From: Candidatus Pantoea varia
Lineage (GTDB): Bacteria > Pseudomonadota > Gammaproteobacteria > Enterobacterales > Enterobacteriaceae
Direction of reading: 5' to 3'
NCBI RefSeq assembly: GCF_900115075.1
Contig: NZ_FOVG01000007.1
Coordinates: forward strand, 62,001-126,000
DNA length: 64,000 nucleotides
Shown here one piece after another: positions 48,286 through 60,291 of this stretch. Made by a program: the position numbers and the translations under genes. How positions within the stretch are numbered: position 1 is the stretch's first letter; each line of letters begins with the position of its first letter. The notes under the pieces are model-generated. The model saw nothing but the letters and a program-made list of their open reading frames with translations. It did not search any database and was not told the DNA's origin.

Positions 48286-49125
48286 TCAGCGCAGCGGCGC
48301 ATTAACCTGCAACGCATCCAGCTCACGCGCATCGTGACTGCAGAAAAAGGTGATTTCGCCGCCGCGCTGGCACGAGAGCTCACGCAGTCGCTGCTGATTG
48401 TGCCGTCTTGCCTCGTTATCCATCGCCATCATCCACTGGTAAAAGCGCAGTCCCGGCGTGCAGTGCCGCGTCGGCTGCCGCATTTCGCCGCGGTAGAACC
48501 AGGCATCGCCACCATGAAGCAGCCAGCCATCGGCTTGCTGAATCGCGATGCCCCCATGACCCGGCGTATGGCCCGCCAGCGGCACCAGTAAAATCTCCGG
48601 CGGTAAGTCACGTAGCCGGTTAACCGCTTCAAAACCAAACCACTTTTCTCCCTGCGGCAGATAGGTCTCCCAGTTACTGATACCTCCCCATTGTCCTGGA
48701 CGATAGCGTTCGCGCGACAGCCAGCTATGACGCTGGTGGGCGGTATCGACCTCCTGCTGCAACAAATGGATGCGCGCCTGCGGAAAATCGGTCAGTCCGC
48801 CAGCATGATCAAAATCGAGATGGGTCAGAATAATATGCCGCACATCGTCAGCCCGGAAACCCAGTGCTCTTACCTGTGACAGTGCGGTCAGATCATCGCG
48901 GCGCTGAATATTGTTTAGTGCGCGGAAAAAGCCGGACAGGCGGCTGCCGGGCGTATGAATATCCTGACCCCCAAAGCCGGTATCCACCAGCACCAGCCCG
49001 CTGCGGTCCGTCTCAATTAGCAGGCAGTGGCAGACCAGATGCGCCTTCAGGCCTTTACTGAATCCATCGTAGAATGCGCCGCCCAGCGGGCACATACAGC
49101 CACAGTTAAGGTGGTGAATTTTCAT
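48286..49125 (-). CDS. MBL-fold metallo-hydrolase (279 aa)
   Basis: A metallo-beta-lactamase-fold hydrolase with an intact zinc motif HLDFDH (THLDFDHAGGL, about residue 108), then His in AGHTPGH and Asp in LLHGGDAW. The family includes AttM/AiiA-like lactonases, but it also covers many other hydrolases, so the substrate is left open. The ATG at 49125 is chosen because GGAGG lies 5 bases upstream; the frame stays open for 80 codons beyond with no ribosome site. Confidence 0.85.
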   Translation of the reverse strand: MKIHHLNCGCMCPLGGAFYDGFSKGLKAHLVCHCLLIETDRSGLVLVDTGFGGQDIHTPGSRLSGFFRALNNIQRRDDLTALSQVRALGFRADDVRHIILTHLDFDHAGGLTDFPQARIHLLQQEVDTAHQRHSWLSRERYRPGQWGGISNWETYLPQGEKWFGFEAVNRLRDLPPEILLVPLAGHTPGHGGIAIQQADGWLLHGGDAWFYRGEMRQPTRHCTPGLRFYQWMMAMDNEARRHNQQRLRELSCQRGGEITFFCSHDARELDALQVNAPLR

Positions 49126-49242
49126 CGGGCCTCCATCGTCTCTACGGTAAAATTGCTGAGTAGCTCGCGTCTGTCCGGCGCGCAGCAACGCAGCCTGGCT
49201 ATAGAGTGTAGAGAGGGATGAAGCAGAAGGCGGAGCGGTGAA

Positions 49243-49275
49243 GCGGATAACCGGGCAAAAAAGCCGGTTATCCGC
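49243..49275 (-). terminator. Hairpin after the citrate transporter gene
   Basis: A perfect 12-bp inverted repeat (GCGGATAACCGG / CCGGTTATCCGC) with a 9-base loop, 15 bases after the stop; on the minus strand the T run lies in the loop rather than after the stem. Confidence 0.55.
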
Positions 49276-49289
49276 CCGAAAGCAGAGGG

Positions 49290-50603
49290 TTAACGGTGGA
49301 ACAGCGGGAACGCGCCTGTCAGCAGACCGCCAGCCATCAGCACCAGACTGACCAGAATCCCCCACTTAATCGCAAAGCGCTGGTGATCGCCGATGTCGAC
49401 CTTCGCCAGACCCACCAGCAGATAGACTGACGGTACCAGCGGACTCAGCAGGTGGAACGGCTGACCGACAATTGACGCGCGGGCAATCTCTTCGGCAGTA
49501 ATGCCATAGCTGGCCGCCGTCTGAGCGATAACCGGCAAGATGCCGAAGTAGAACGCATCATTCGACATAAAGAAGGTGAACGGCAGACTAACCAGCGCGG
49601 TGAACACCGCCAGGTAAGGCCCGAAGCTGGGCGGGATCACCGCCAGCAGACTCTTCGCCATCGCATCAACCATGCCGGTGCCGGAGAGGATGCCGGTAAA
49701 AATACCGGCGGCAAAAATCAGCGCGGTCACCGCCAGTACGTTACCGGCATGGGAGCTGATACGGGCTTTCTGCTCCTCCAGCGTGGGATAGTTGAGCATC
49801 ACTGCAATTGCAAACGCCAGCATAAACAGGATCTGAATCGGCATTAACCCAATGACCAGAAGCACCAGCAGCACGGTAGTCAGGATGAAGTTAGGCCAGA
49901 ACATCTTCGGACGACGGTTGGCGGCGCACTCTTCGGCATCGCCCAGACCCAGCTCGATGTTGTCGAGATGGTGATCTTTCATGGTCATCACACCTAAACG
50001 CTTACGCTCACGCAGGCCAAACAACACCGCCATCGCGACCAGACTGACGCAGGCCAGCAGCATGGCTGGCAGCATCGGGATAAAGATGTCGAGAGCGTCA
50101 ATGCGCAGTGCCGCCGCGGCACGGGCTGTCGGCCCCCCCCAGGGTGAGAGGTTCATAATGCCGCTGGCGAGGTTGACCAGACAGGTCATCATCAGCACGT
50201 TCATGCCCAGCCGGTGATAAAGCGGCAGGAACGCGGCGATAGCAATCATGTAAGTGGTCGAGCTGTCACCATCCAGTGAGACCAGCAGGGTCAGTATCGC
50301 CGTTCCGACCAGCACTTTCAGGGGATCGCCGCGTACCATCCGCAGAATAAAGCGCACCAGCGGGTCAAACAGTCCGGCATCGATCATCAGACCGAAATAG
50401 AGAATGGAGAAGGTCAGCATCACGCCGGTAGGGGCCAGTTTTTTGACGCCATCCAGCATCATGTCACCCAGGCCTGCGTAAAAACCGCCAATCAGCGCAA
50501 ATATGGTTGGTATCAGGATCAGCGCAATTAAGGCTGACATGCGTTTGGTCATGATTAAATACATGAAGCAAACGACCATCGAAAAACCCAGTATTGTCAG
50601 CAA
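49290..50603 (-). CDS. CitMHS-family citrate:proton symporter (437 aa)
   Basis: An inner-membrane transporter with about 12 hydrophobic helices. CitMHS signatures include LDGDSSTTYMI and NLSPWGGPTARAAAAL. The family imports citrate, usually complexed with a divalent metal, in symport with protons. A TTG start at 50603 is used (AGGG about 10 bases upstream); no ATG is available near the normal N terminus (LTILGFSMV). Two CRP-like sites upstream suggest catabolite control. Confidence 0.92.
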   Translation of the reverse strand: MLTILGFSMVVCFMYLIMTKRMSALIALILIPTIFALIGGFYAGLGDMMLDGVKKLAPTGVMLTFSILYFGLMIDAGLFDPLVRFILRMVRGDPLKVLVGTAILTLLVSLDGDSSTTYMIAIAAFLPLYHRLGMNVLMMTCLVNLASGIMNLSPWGGPTARAAAALRIDALDIFIPMLPAMLLACVSLVAMAVLFGLRERKRLGVMTMKDHHLDNIELGLGDAEECAANRRPKMFWPNFILTTVLLVLLVIGLMPIQILFMLAFAIAVMLNYPTLEEQKARISSHAGNVLAVTALIFAAGIFTGILSGTGMVDAMAKSLLAVIPPSFGPYLAVFTALVSLPFTFFMSNDAFYFGILPVIAQTAASYGITAEEIARASIVGQPFHLLSPLVPSVYLLVGLAKVDIGDHQRFAIKWGILVSLVLMAGGLLTGAFPLFHR

Positions 50604-50772
50604 AATAACAGCCCTCGCATGGCGTAAAAGTAATGAAAAGGTTACATAACGCCAGGAAAATTCAGGTTATTACTTAGCATGGTAACAATTAACCTGTTGT
50701 TTTAATTAACCCTGCGCCGAAGGATGATATTAAATTGTTGCCAGTATTTAGCATTTCTTTAACAAGGAAGGG

Positions 50773-50827
50773 TGATCGCGATCAAACTTAAACGATTCTT
50801 AAACGAGAATGTGTGACTGGGATCAAA
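50773..50827. promoter_or_regulatory. Two possible CRP sites upstream of the citrate transporter
   Basis: TGATCGCGATCA at 50773-50784 is a perfect palindrome; TGTGACTGGGATCAAA at 50812-50827 matches TGTGA-N6-TCACA at the left arm and partly at the right. Confidence 0.4.
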
Positions 50828-50907
50828 GCGTGATGAAGTGTAACCGCGCATTTCGGGCCAACAGGGGGAGGAATCAGGCGGGCAGGGTAGTGTAGAAACA
50901 GGGTAAA

Positions 50908-50931
50908 CGGCTGAGTCAGGACGCTCAGCCG
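50908..50931 (-). terminator. Terminator of the flagellin gene
   Basis: An 8-bp stem (CGGCTGAG / CTCAGCCG), 8-base loop, followed on the minus strand by TTTACCCTGTTTC; 10 bases after the stop. Confidence 0.7.
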
Positions 50932-50941
50932 GTTAATCGTA

Positions 50942-52393
50942 TTAGCTGCCTAACAGCTGGATAATCATTTCAGGCGTTTTGTTCGCCATCTTGCTGACGG
51001 CCGTCTGGCCCTGTTGAATGATCTGGTTGCGTGCCAGCTGGCTTGCTTCTTCCGCATAGTCCGCGTCCTGGATGCGGCTGCGTGCTGCTGAGGTGTCCAC
51101 GCCCTGCTGTGCCAGCACATTACGGTTCGATTCGTAACGATTTATCTTCGCGCCATAGGTCGACTGATAGCCACTGATCGTCGCCAGCGCACTATCCAGC
51201 GCCTTCATGGTGCTGGCGATGTCATCACTGTTCAGCAGCGTGGTGTTGTTCAGCCCCAGGGTTTTGGTATCTGACGGCGTAGCGGGGATGCTATCCGACT
51301 GCACCGGCTGACCATAATCGGCGCTGGTGACCACTTCCAGCGGACGGCTTTCATGTGGCGGCGTTGCGGGCACACCTTTGGGTTCGGGTAGTTTCCCCCA
51401 GGTCAGATTACCCGTGAAGGAGCCATTGCCCACCACCACCACAATCAAATCTTCGTTTACGGTATCCAGCGTAATGCGCTCAAGCCGGTTACTGGTAATG
51501 GTGCCGTTGTTGAAATCGCCGCTGGCGACATCCTCATAACGGTCGCCATCACCGCTATAAGTGATGTTCATGCCGTTGTAGGTACTGCTGTTACTGCCCG
51601 CCAGCGCCCAGCTCGTGCCGCCCTCGAGCAGTTGCGAACTGTCATACGCCGCACCGCTGTCAAAACCGTTATTGCTGGTCAGCAGGCGTGTATCTGCGGT
51701 AGCCGCATTCGTGATGCCTTTGCTGGCCCAGGTATAATCGGGTGCACTGCCGTCCAGCGGTGTACCGACCAGATGTTTACCGTCGCGGGTAAAGAGCTGG
51801 AGATCGTCATCCATACCCAGAGAGTCGATAGTGATGCTTATTGATGTCGAGCCTGCCGGAATATAGGCCAGCGGGATGACGCCAGAGGTAAAGGAGTAAT
51901 TCTTACCCGGAACCGGAAACTTAGTGTTGATCGGGTCAACATTACCCAGTTTCGCAGGCGGCAGATCGGGATTATTGGTCGCCAGCGGATAACGGCCAAA
52001 AATCTCAGTGTGATCCGCGACTTCATTGATACCTGCCAGAATCTGCTGATAGGCACCGTTGACGCTCTGCCGATCCGCATCCGACAGCGTGCCGTTGGCT
52101 GCCTGGACCGACAGGGTGCGCGCCTGGATAAGCAGATCGACGATGCTGCCAAGGCCACCACTGGCGGTCTGGGAATAGCTGATGGCGTCATTGAGGCCGC
52201 GCGCCACCGCCGCATCGGCGTTGATATTGGCCGTCATGCGGTTGGCAATCGCCTGACCCGCCGCGTCATCTTTAGCACTGTTAATCCGCATCCCTGATGA
52301 TAACCGTTCAACCGTTCTTCCCAGAACAGAGTCAGTGCTGTACCGCGTTTTGTTCGTAATGGCGGCGGTTTCGTTATGGTTGATCGTTAACAT
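50942..52393 (-). CDS. fliC: Flagellin with an unusual central domain (483 aa)
   Basis: A filament subunit. The conserved D0/D1 parts are at residues 1-140 (with RLSSGMRINSAKDDAAG) and about 388-483 (ending IIQLLGS). The central 245 residues are not like enteric FliC: they contain SISITIDSLGMDDDLQLFTRDG and later ITLDTVNEDLIVVVVG with a beta-rich, Asp-rich character that resembles a PPC-type sandwich domain (inference). The flg22-like segment differs from the classic elicitor at several positions. The ATG at 52393 follows a weak GAAG; an in-frame start further upstream would add a non-flagellin N terminus. No other flagellar structural gene is in the window. Confidence 0.88.
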   Translation of the reverse strand: MLTINHNETAAITNKTRYSTDSVLGRTVERLSSGMRINSAKDDAAGQAIANRMTANINADAAVARGLNDAISYSQTASGGLGSIVDLLIQARTLSVQAANGTLSDADRQSVNGAYQQILAGINEVADHTEIFGRYPLATNNPDLPPAKLGNVDPINTKFPVPGKNYSFTSGVIPLAYIPAGSTSISITIDSLGMDDDLQLFTRDGKHLVGTPLDGSAPDYTWASKGITNAATADTRLLTSNNGFDSGAAYDSSQLLEGGTSWALAGSNSSTYNGMNITYSGDGDRYEDVASGDFNNGTITSNRLERITLDTVNEDLIVVVVGNGSFTGNLTWGKLPEPKGVPATPPHESRPLEVVTSADYGQPVQSDSIPATPSDTKTLGLNNTTLLNSDDIASTMKALDSALATISGYQSTYGAKINRYESNRNVLAQQGVDTSAARSRIQDADYAEEASQLARNQIIQQGQTAVSKMANKTPEMIIQLLGS

Positions 52394-52425
52394 GGTCGCT
52401 TCGAACAGGGAGAGGAGTCTCTGTT

Positions 52426-52452
52426 TTATCGGCAGCGAGATTAGCAGCTTTA
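52426..52452 (-). promoter_or_regulatory. Sigma-28 (FliA) promoter of the flagellin gene
   Basis: On the minus strand TAAA, exactly 15 bases, GCCGATAA: a perfect match to the FliA consensus, about 33 bases upstream of the start codon. Confidence 0.93.
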
Positions 52453-52563
52453 ATCTCTGCGGCGACAAAAAGGCAGGAATGACGCGGTTAAACGGTCAAC
52501 AGGCTGATGGCTAACCGCTTTTCATATAAAAAAATTTAACGGTTTATCGGGGGCAGGAGAGAA

Positions 52564-52590
52564 GCCTGCTGCGCAGGGGACGCAGCAGGC
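52564..52590 (-). terminator. Terminator of the bud operon
   Basis: A perfect 10-bp stem (GCCTGCTGCG / CGCAGCAGGC) with a 7-base loop, then TTCTCTC on the minus strand. Confidence 0.75.
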
Positions 52591-52599
52591 GAGGGCAGA

Positions 52600-55073
<2,474 letters not shown>

Positions 55074-55087
55074 CGTCATTCCTCTGA

Positions 55088-55870
55088 TTAGCTTTCTACC
55101 GCACGGATCGCGGCGTCAAGATTGGCGGGGTTCAGGTCGGCATTGAGAAAGTCACTGTCCTGCGGCAGATCCACGACCAGCTTGCTGATGGCACCAAAGG
55201 TCAGGGTGCCCTGTTCCAGCGCATAATCGAGAATGTGGCCGCCGCCTTCGCGGTCGTCGGTAATAAAATGTTCGTGATAGCCTGCAACGTTAATGCCTTG
55301 CATATATTGCGGCGTGCGGAAACCAATCAGTTCCCCGGCACGCTGGCTGAAGGAAAAGGTCGGCTGATCGCCCAGCACTTCCGGCATGGAGCGATAGGGC
55401 CGGCACTGGCATGGCACGGTGCGGGTATCGACGCGGCTGAAACGACCGCTGATGCGCAGCGCGCAGAACTGGTTATCGGAGGTGATTTCGCTGTCGATCA
55501 CCCGATGGATTTCCTCGCGCGACATCGGCCGGTCAAACTCAAACAGGTGCTGCGGCTTGAAAAAGGTCATGACCGCAAACGGAGTTTTCTGCGCCGGATC
55601 GGCCGGATGCGCGCTGCCGTCGGCGTGCAATTGATAGACCTTACTGTCAAACGCGATCATCTCGCCATCCAGCCGGTTAAAGGTGCCCAGGCCGAAATCG
55701 CCTTTGCGCAGCAGGTCAGCAATCCGGACGTTGCCATCGTATACGCCGCTCAGCAGCGCACTCATTAAAGAGGTCTGATAGATAACGCTTTCTGGTGCAT
55801 CATGGGAAAGCGTTAGGACAGTATGTTTTAGTTGATCCTCACAGGAACAATCAGTTACACAATTGCTCAT
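55088..55870 (-). CDS. budA: Alpha-acetolactate decarboxylase
   Basis: Decarboxylates acetolactate to acetoin (260 aa). Family signatures include [31 protein letters not shown] and the zinc ligands in [20 protein letters not shown] precedes the ATG. First gene of the operon; divergent from budR. Confidence 0.96.
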   Translation of the reverse strand: MSNCVTDCSCEDQLKHTVLTLSHDAPESVIYQTSLMSALLSGVYDGNVRIADLLRKGDFGLGTFNRLDGEMIAFDSKVYQLHADGSAHPADPAQKTPFAVMTFFKPQHLFEFDRPMSREEIHRVIDSEITSDNQFCALRISGRFSRVDTRTVPCQCRPYRSMPEVLGDQPTFSFSQRAGELIGFRTPQYMQGINVAGYHEHFITDDREGGGHILDYALEQGTLTFGAISKLVVDLPQDSDFLNADLNPANLDAAIRAVES

Positions 55871-55901
55871 TTAATGCCTCATCGATTAACCGTTAAGCCG
55901 T

Positions 55902-55919
55902 GTTAACCTAATGGTGAAC
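55902..55919. promoter_or_regulatory. Possible BudR operator
   Basis: GTTAACC-TAAT-GGTGAAC, an inverted repeat with one mismatch, midway in the budA-budR divergent region. Confidence 0.5.
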
Positions 55920-55974
55920 CGATTCAGTCGGTGGGTCCAATAGCGAAACCTGTTAACTTTGAGACGTTTTTGAT

Positions 55975-56880
55975 ATGGAACTTCGCCACCTGCGTTATTT
56001 TGTTGCCGTAGCCGAGACGCTTCACTTCACCCGGGCCGCTGAAATGTTGGGGATTTCGCAGCCGCCGCTGAGTCAGCAGATATTGCGGCTGGAACAAGAG
56101 ATTGGCACGCCGTTGCTGAAGCGATTGACGCGCGGAGTGGAACTCACCGAAGCGGGAGAAGCGTTTCTGGCGGATGCCCGGCAGATTGTGCAGCTGGCCG
56201 ATCAGGCGCTGGAGAATGCGCGTGGTATTGCGCGCGGGATCAGCGGCCAGCTGTCGCTGGGATTTGCCAGCTCGGTGGCGTTTAATCCGCGCATCTTTAC
56301 CCTGATCCGCCAGTTTAAAGAACGTTATCCGGCGATGGAGCTGCTGACCCGTGAAGAGAATATGTCTCTGCTGATGCAGGATCTGCAGGAGGGATTGCTG
56401 GATGCTGCCTTTATCCGCCTGCCCTGCGAAAGCAGCAAAGCCTTTAATCTGCGCGTGATCTCCACTGAAAAGATGCTGATTGCGCTGCCGCGTTCGCATC
56501 CCCTCAGCGGCACACCTACCGTAGAGCTTTCCGCGCTGGCGGGCGAAACCCTGATAATTTTCCCGCGCGATGTCTCCCCGAGCCTGTATGAGCTGATTGT
56601 CACTGCCTGCCTGCGGGCCGGCTTTTCCCGCCACACCTTCCAGCAGGCGCCGCAGATCACTACCTCGCTGGGCATGGTCGCGGCGGGCTGCGGAATTGCG
56701 CTGGTGCCTGAGTCGATGCGCTGTGTTGATAACCCCGACGTGAGCTTCTGCGATATCGAAAACAACACGCTGTTTACCGATGTGGCCTTTGCCTGGCGTC
56801 GGCATCACCCGTCAAAAGCGGTGCTGCATCTGCTGGCGCTGCTGGCGGACCAGCCTGCGGCACCCAACGACCTGGGTTGA
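55975..56880 (+). CDS. budR: LysR-family activator of the bud operon
   Basis: A LysR-type regulator (301 aa): N-terminal helix-turn-helix (MELRHLRYFVAVAETLHFTRAAE) and C-terminal effector domain. In Enterobacter and Klebsiella the divergent LysR gene, budR (alsR-like), activates budABC with acetate under acidic, low-oxygen conditions. The divergent position with 100 bases between supports the same role. Confidence 0.92.
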   Translation: MELRHLRYFVAVAETLHFTRAAEMLGISQPPLSQQILRLEQEIGTPLLKRLTRGVELTEAGEAFLADARQIVQLADQALENARGIARGISGQLSLGFASSVAFNPRIFTLIRQFKERYPAMELLTREENMSLLMQDLQEGLLDAAFIRLPCESSKAFNLRVISTEKMLIALPRSHPLSGTPTVELSALAGETLIIFPRDVSPSLYELIVTACLRAGFSRHTFQQAPQITTSLGMVAAGCGIALVPESMRCVDNPDVSFCDIENNTLFTDVAFAWRRHHPSKAVLHLLALLADQPAAPNDLG

Positions 56881-56951
56881 TAAGCGCCAGCTATTGTACT
56901 GAAAACAATAACCAACTGGCGGCGCGGAGCCGGGATGCCAATAATCGGTGC

Positions 56952-57197
56952 ATGACTACATACCGCGTAAGAGTCGGGTATCACAACCCGTCAGCCCTGA
57001 CATTCAGGCAACTGGATGAAATTCTGGAGCCGCAGCGATTCTGGAGAACAGATTCGGCGGGCGGCCAGTTCCGCTATTTCATGGAGTATGAGTACCAGTC
57101 TGATGTGCGCGACCTCTGCTCGGTCTGTTCTCTGGCCTACAGTCAGGCCTGTAAAGTCAGAAAGTGCCCACTGATTCTGGTTGAGGTGATGAACTAA
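56952..57197 (+). CDS. Hypothetical protein (81 aa)
   Basis: Not recognised. The ATG at 56952 is chosen for a protein starting TTYRVRVGYHNPSAL; upstream the frame stays open to 56877 but no start has a good site. It has three Cys in CSVCSLAYSQACKVRKC, possibly a small metal site. No signal peptide. Confidence 0.55.
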   Translation: MTTYRVRVGYHNPSALTFRQLDEILEPQRFWRTDSAGGQFRYFMEYEYQSDVRDLCSVCSLAYSQACKVRKCPLILVEVMN

Positions 57198-57201
57198 ATG
57201 T

Positions 57202-57240
57202 GCCCGGCGATCCCGCTGCTCTCAGCCGGGATCGCCGGGC
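57202..57240. terminator. Terminator between convergent genes
   Basis: A perfect 14-bp stem (GCCCGGCGATCCCG / CGGGATCGCCGGGC) with an 11-base loop, between the small gene and the RND gene, seven bases from the RND stop. Confidence 0.75.
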
Positions 57241-57246
57241 GTTCTG

Positions 57247-60200
57247 TTAACGTGAACTGCGCTCCATCATCAGACTCAATGCTGCGGGCAGCACCGTGAG
57301 CGTCACCACCGTACCGCTGACCAGACCGCCAATAATTGCCAGTGCCATTGGCCCCCAGAAAACCTGATGGGCGATGGGGATCATACCGAGGATGGCGGCA
57401 CAGGCAGTCAGCAGGATGGGACGCGCCCGGTGATGGGCGGCCTGCCGGATTGCCTCATCAGCGGGCAACCCGGCGCGACTATTGGCATCCACTTCACTGA
57501 TCATGATCACTGCGTTGCGGATGATGATCCCCGCCAGCGCAATAATGCCCAGCAGTGCCACAAACCCCAGCGGTGTACCAGCCGGAAGCATCGCGGATAC
57601 GATGCCTGGCAGACCAAACGGCGCCATACTCAGTGCCAGCAGCATGCCTGAGAAGCGTTGCAGCTGAATCATCAGCAGGACCAGCATGGCGCAGAGCGTT
57701 ACCGGCAGCAGGGCAAACACCGATCCGTTGCCTTTGTCCGATTCCGCCGTCACGCCACCTTCCTCAATACCGTATCCGGCTGGCAGTGAAGCACGCAGGG
57801 CGGCAACATCGGGCGCGAGCTGTTGCGAAACCTGTTCAGCCCGCTGACCGGGCGCGATGTCAGTCTGCACGGTGATGTAAGAGAGCCGCTGACGTCGCCA
57901 GATCACCGGATCATCCACACCCCAGTTCAGGGTCGCCACCTGGCGCAGCGGGATTTTTTGTCCGCTGGCATTAGTGATCATCAACCCTTCGAGCGTGTCC
58001 GTGTCCTGTCGCTCCTTGTCATTGCCGCGCAGCACCACATCGATCAGCCGGTTGCGATCGCGCAGGGTCGTCACCACGCTGCCGGACAGCAGTGTGTTCA
58101 GGGCGGTGGCGAGGGTGTCTGAAGAGAGTCCGGCCGCGCGCGCTGCGGTCTGGTTCACTGCCAGGGTCATGACGCGTTCTGGCTCCCCGGCAGTGAGATT
58201 GACCCCGCGAGTCAACGGTGAGCGAGCGAGCACTGCTGCCAGCCGATTGGCGGCCTGCCGTACCTGGGCATTGTCCGGGCCAGTGATGCGATATTTCAGC
58301 GGCCAGCCAACCGGTGGCCCGAGCTCCAGCGGCGAGACGCGGGTGGTGATATCATTAAAATCTGCTGCCAGTTTGCGTTCGAGCCGGCTGCGCAGCCGAT
58401 CGCGCACGGTGAGATCTTTCGCCACCACAACCAGTTGTGCGGTGTTTTCATTATCCAGCAGCACATCCATCGGCAGATAGAAGCGTATCGCGCCTGAACC
58501 CACATAGCTGGTGAAGTTCGCCACATCCCGGTCATTTTGAAGCATTTTTTCCAGCTGTACGGTACGACGCGCGGTTTCGGCCTGGGCTGCGCTCGCGGGC
58601 AATGTCAGGCTGACCAGCAGTTCAGGACGATCTGACGCGGGAAAAAATTCACCCTGCATAAAGGTGGTGGCATAAAGGCTGACCAGCAGCACCGCCAACG
58701 CTACGCCCGTCGTCACCAGTCGGTTGTGCAGAATCACCTCCAGCAGCCGGTGATAAGCACGCATCAGCACGCCTGGCGGCTGGTGGGCCTTGATAGGCTT
58801 TGCCGACAACAGCCAGCAACCGGTGAGCGGGGAGAATATTATTGCGACCACCCAGGAGCAAAGCAGCGCCAGGGTAATCACCACAAACAGCGAGTAGCAA
58901 TACTCCCCGGCACTGGAGGCGGCGAATCCGACCGGGATGAAACCGGCGATCATCACCAGCGTGCCGGTCAGCATCGGGAAAGCGGTGGTTTTAAACGCAT
59001 ACGTCGCGGCCTGCCACTTGCTGTCGCCCGCTTCCAGCCGCGCCACCATCGCCTCAACGGTGATCATGGCGTCATCCACCAGCAGCCCCAGCGCAATAAT
59101 CAGTGCGCCAAGCGAGATGCGCTGGAGTCCGATGCCTGCCAGTAGCATGCCGGTAAAGGTCATCGCCAGCACCAGCGGGATAGCCGCCGCCACCACCAGA
59201 CCGGCACGCAGTCCCAGCGAGACAAAGGAGACGGCTAATACGATGACAACCGCTTCGCCCAGTATCCGGACAAAACCGCTGACCGCGGTTTTCACCACGG
59301 AAGACTGGTCGGCTACGCGGGTCATGGTGATGCCGTGCGGTAACTGACTGGCCAGTGTCTGCATGCGCTGGTTAAGCTGCTGACCGAAATCGAGCATGTT
59401 GCCGCTGGCGGCCATAGAGATCGCCAGTCCGATAGCCGGGACGCCATTTACCCGAAACGTGGGCGCCGGGGGTTCAGCAGGTTGCAGGCTGATGGTAGCC
59501 AGTTCAGTCAGCGGGATGAAACGTTCCCCGATATGTAGCGTAATCGCCCGCAGATTTTCGACCGAGGTCAGGGTGCCGCTGACCCGCAGCGCGATGTTCT
59601 CGCGGTCGGTTCGCAGGCTGCCAGCGGGTACGACGTCATTCTGGGCTTTAATGGCATCGCTGACCTGCTGTAAATCGAGTCCCATGCCGTTCAGCTTGCG
59701 CGGTGAAAAGGCAATAACCACCTGCTGCTCCTGCACACCCAGCAGGGTGGTTTTTCCGATGTCTGGCAGGCTGGTCAGACTGCGTCGCAGGTTATCGACC
59801 CGATCACGTAGCTCTCTGTCGGTAAAGCCATCAGCTGTGAAGCCATAAATTGTGCCGAAGGTGTCATCAAACTCATCGTTAACGGCCGGACCCTGCACGC
59901 CCTGAGGCAGCGAAGAGGCCACATCCTTCATCTTTTTACGCAACTGATACCAGATGCCAGCCACCTGAGACGGCGGTGTATCATCACACAGATTGACATA
60001 AATCACGGTCTGCCCGGCGCGGGTTTCGCTCTCTACTGCGTCCAGTGACGGGATCTCCTGTACTTTCTGTTCCAGCACGTCAGTGACCAGTTGCACAGTA
60101 TTGTCCACGTCAGCGCCTGGCCATTGGGCTGAGATGACGGCGGTTTTGATGGTAAACGCCGGATCTTCGTTACGCGACAGACGTTGATAGCTCAGTACGC

Positions 60201-60291
60201 CTGCGGCCATCACCAGCAGCATAAAAAAGATCACCAGCTGCTGATGCGCCAGCGCCCAGCCAGAAAGGTTAAAGCCAGCCGTTTTTTTCAT
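57247..60291 (-). CDS. RND-family efflux transporter (1014 aa)
   Basis: An inner-membrane proton-driven multidrug-type pump of the HAE1/AcrB superfamily, two repeats of six helices with large periplasmic loops. The proton-relay motif is in ALGLLVDDAMITVEAM, with the second Asp pair position expected for TM4. Its N terminus starts FNLSGWALAHQQLVIFF. Substrates are unknown; it resembles the MexF/CzcA-like branch that works with a single adaptor. No outer-membrane channel gene adjoins it. It overlaps the adaptor stop by four bases (operon). Confidence 0.94.
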   Translation of the reverse strand: MKKTAGFNLSGWALAHQQLVIFFMLLVMAAGVLSYQRLSRNEDPAFTIKTAVISAQWPGADVDNTVQLVTDVLEQKVQEIPSLDAVESETRAGQTVIYVNLCDDTPPSQVAGIWYQLRKKMKDVASSLPQGVQGPAVNDEFDDTFGTIYGFTADGFTDRELRDRVDNLRRSLTSLPDIGKTTLLGVQEQQVVIAFSPRKLNGMGLDLQQVSDAIKAQNDVVPAGSLRTDRENIALRVSGTLTSVENLRAITLHIGERFIPLTELATISLQPAEPPAPTFRVNGVPAIGLAISMAASGNMLDFGQQLNQRMQTLASQLPHGITMTRVADQSSVVKTAVSGFVRILGEAVVIVLAVSFVSLGLRAGLVVAAAIPLVLAMTFTGMLLAGIGLQRISLGALIIALGLLVDDAMITVEAMVARLEAGDSKWQAATYAFKTTAFPMLTGTLVMIAGFIPVGFAASSAGEYCYSLFVVITLALLCSWVVAIIFSPLTGCWLLSAKPIKAHQPPGVLMRAYHRLLEVILHNRLVTTGVALAVLLVSLYATTFMQGEFFPASDRPELLVSLTLPASAAQAETARRTVQLEKMLQNDRDVANFTSYVGSGAIRFYLPMDVLLDNENTAQLVVVAKDLTVRDRLRSRLERKLAADFNDITTRVSPLELGPPVGWPLKYRITGPDNAQVRQAANRLAAVLARSPLTRGVNLTAGEPERVMTLAVNQTAARAAGLSSDTLATALNTLLSGSVVTTLRDRNRLIDVVLRGNDKERQDTDTLEGLMITNASGQKIPLRQVATLNWGVDDPVIWRRQRLSYITVQTDIAPGQRAEQVSQQLAPDVAALRASLPAGYGIEEGGVTAESDKGNGSVFALLPVTLCAMLVLLMIQLQRFSGMLLALSMAPFGLPGIVSAMLPAGTPLGFVALLGIIALAGIIIRNAVIMISEVDANSRAGLPADEAIRQAAHHRARPILLTACAAILGMIPIAHQVFWGPMALAIIGGLVSGTVVTLTVLPAALSLMMERSSR

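Noticed and set aside
48286-49125. A quorum-quenching lactonase (AttM/AiiA)
   Set aside because: The zinc motif fits, but the fold is shared by many hydrolases and no residue specific to lactonases was established.
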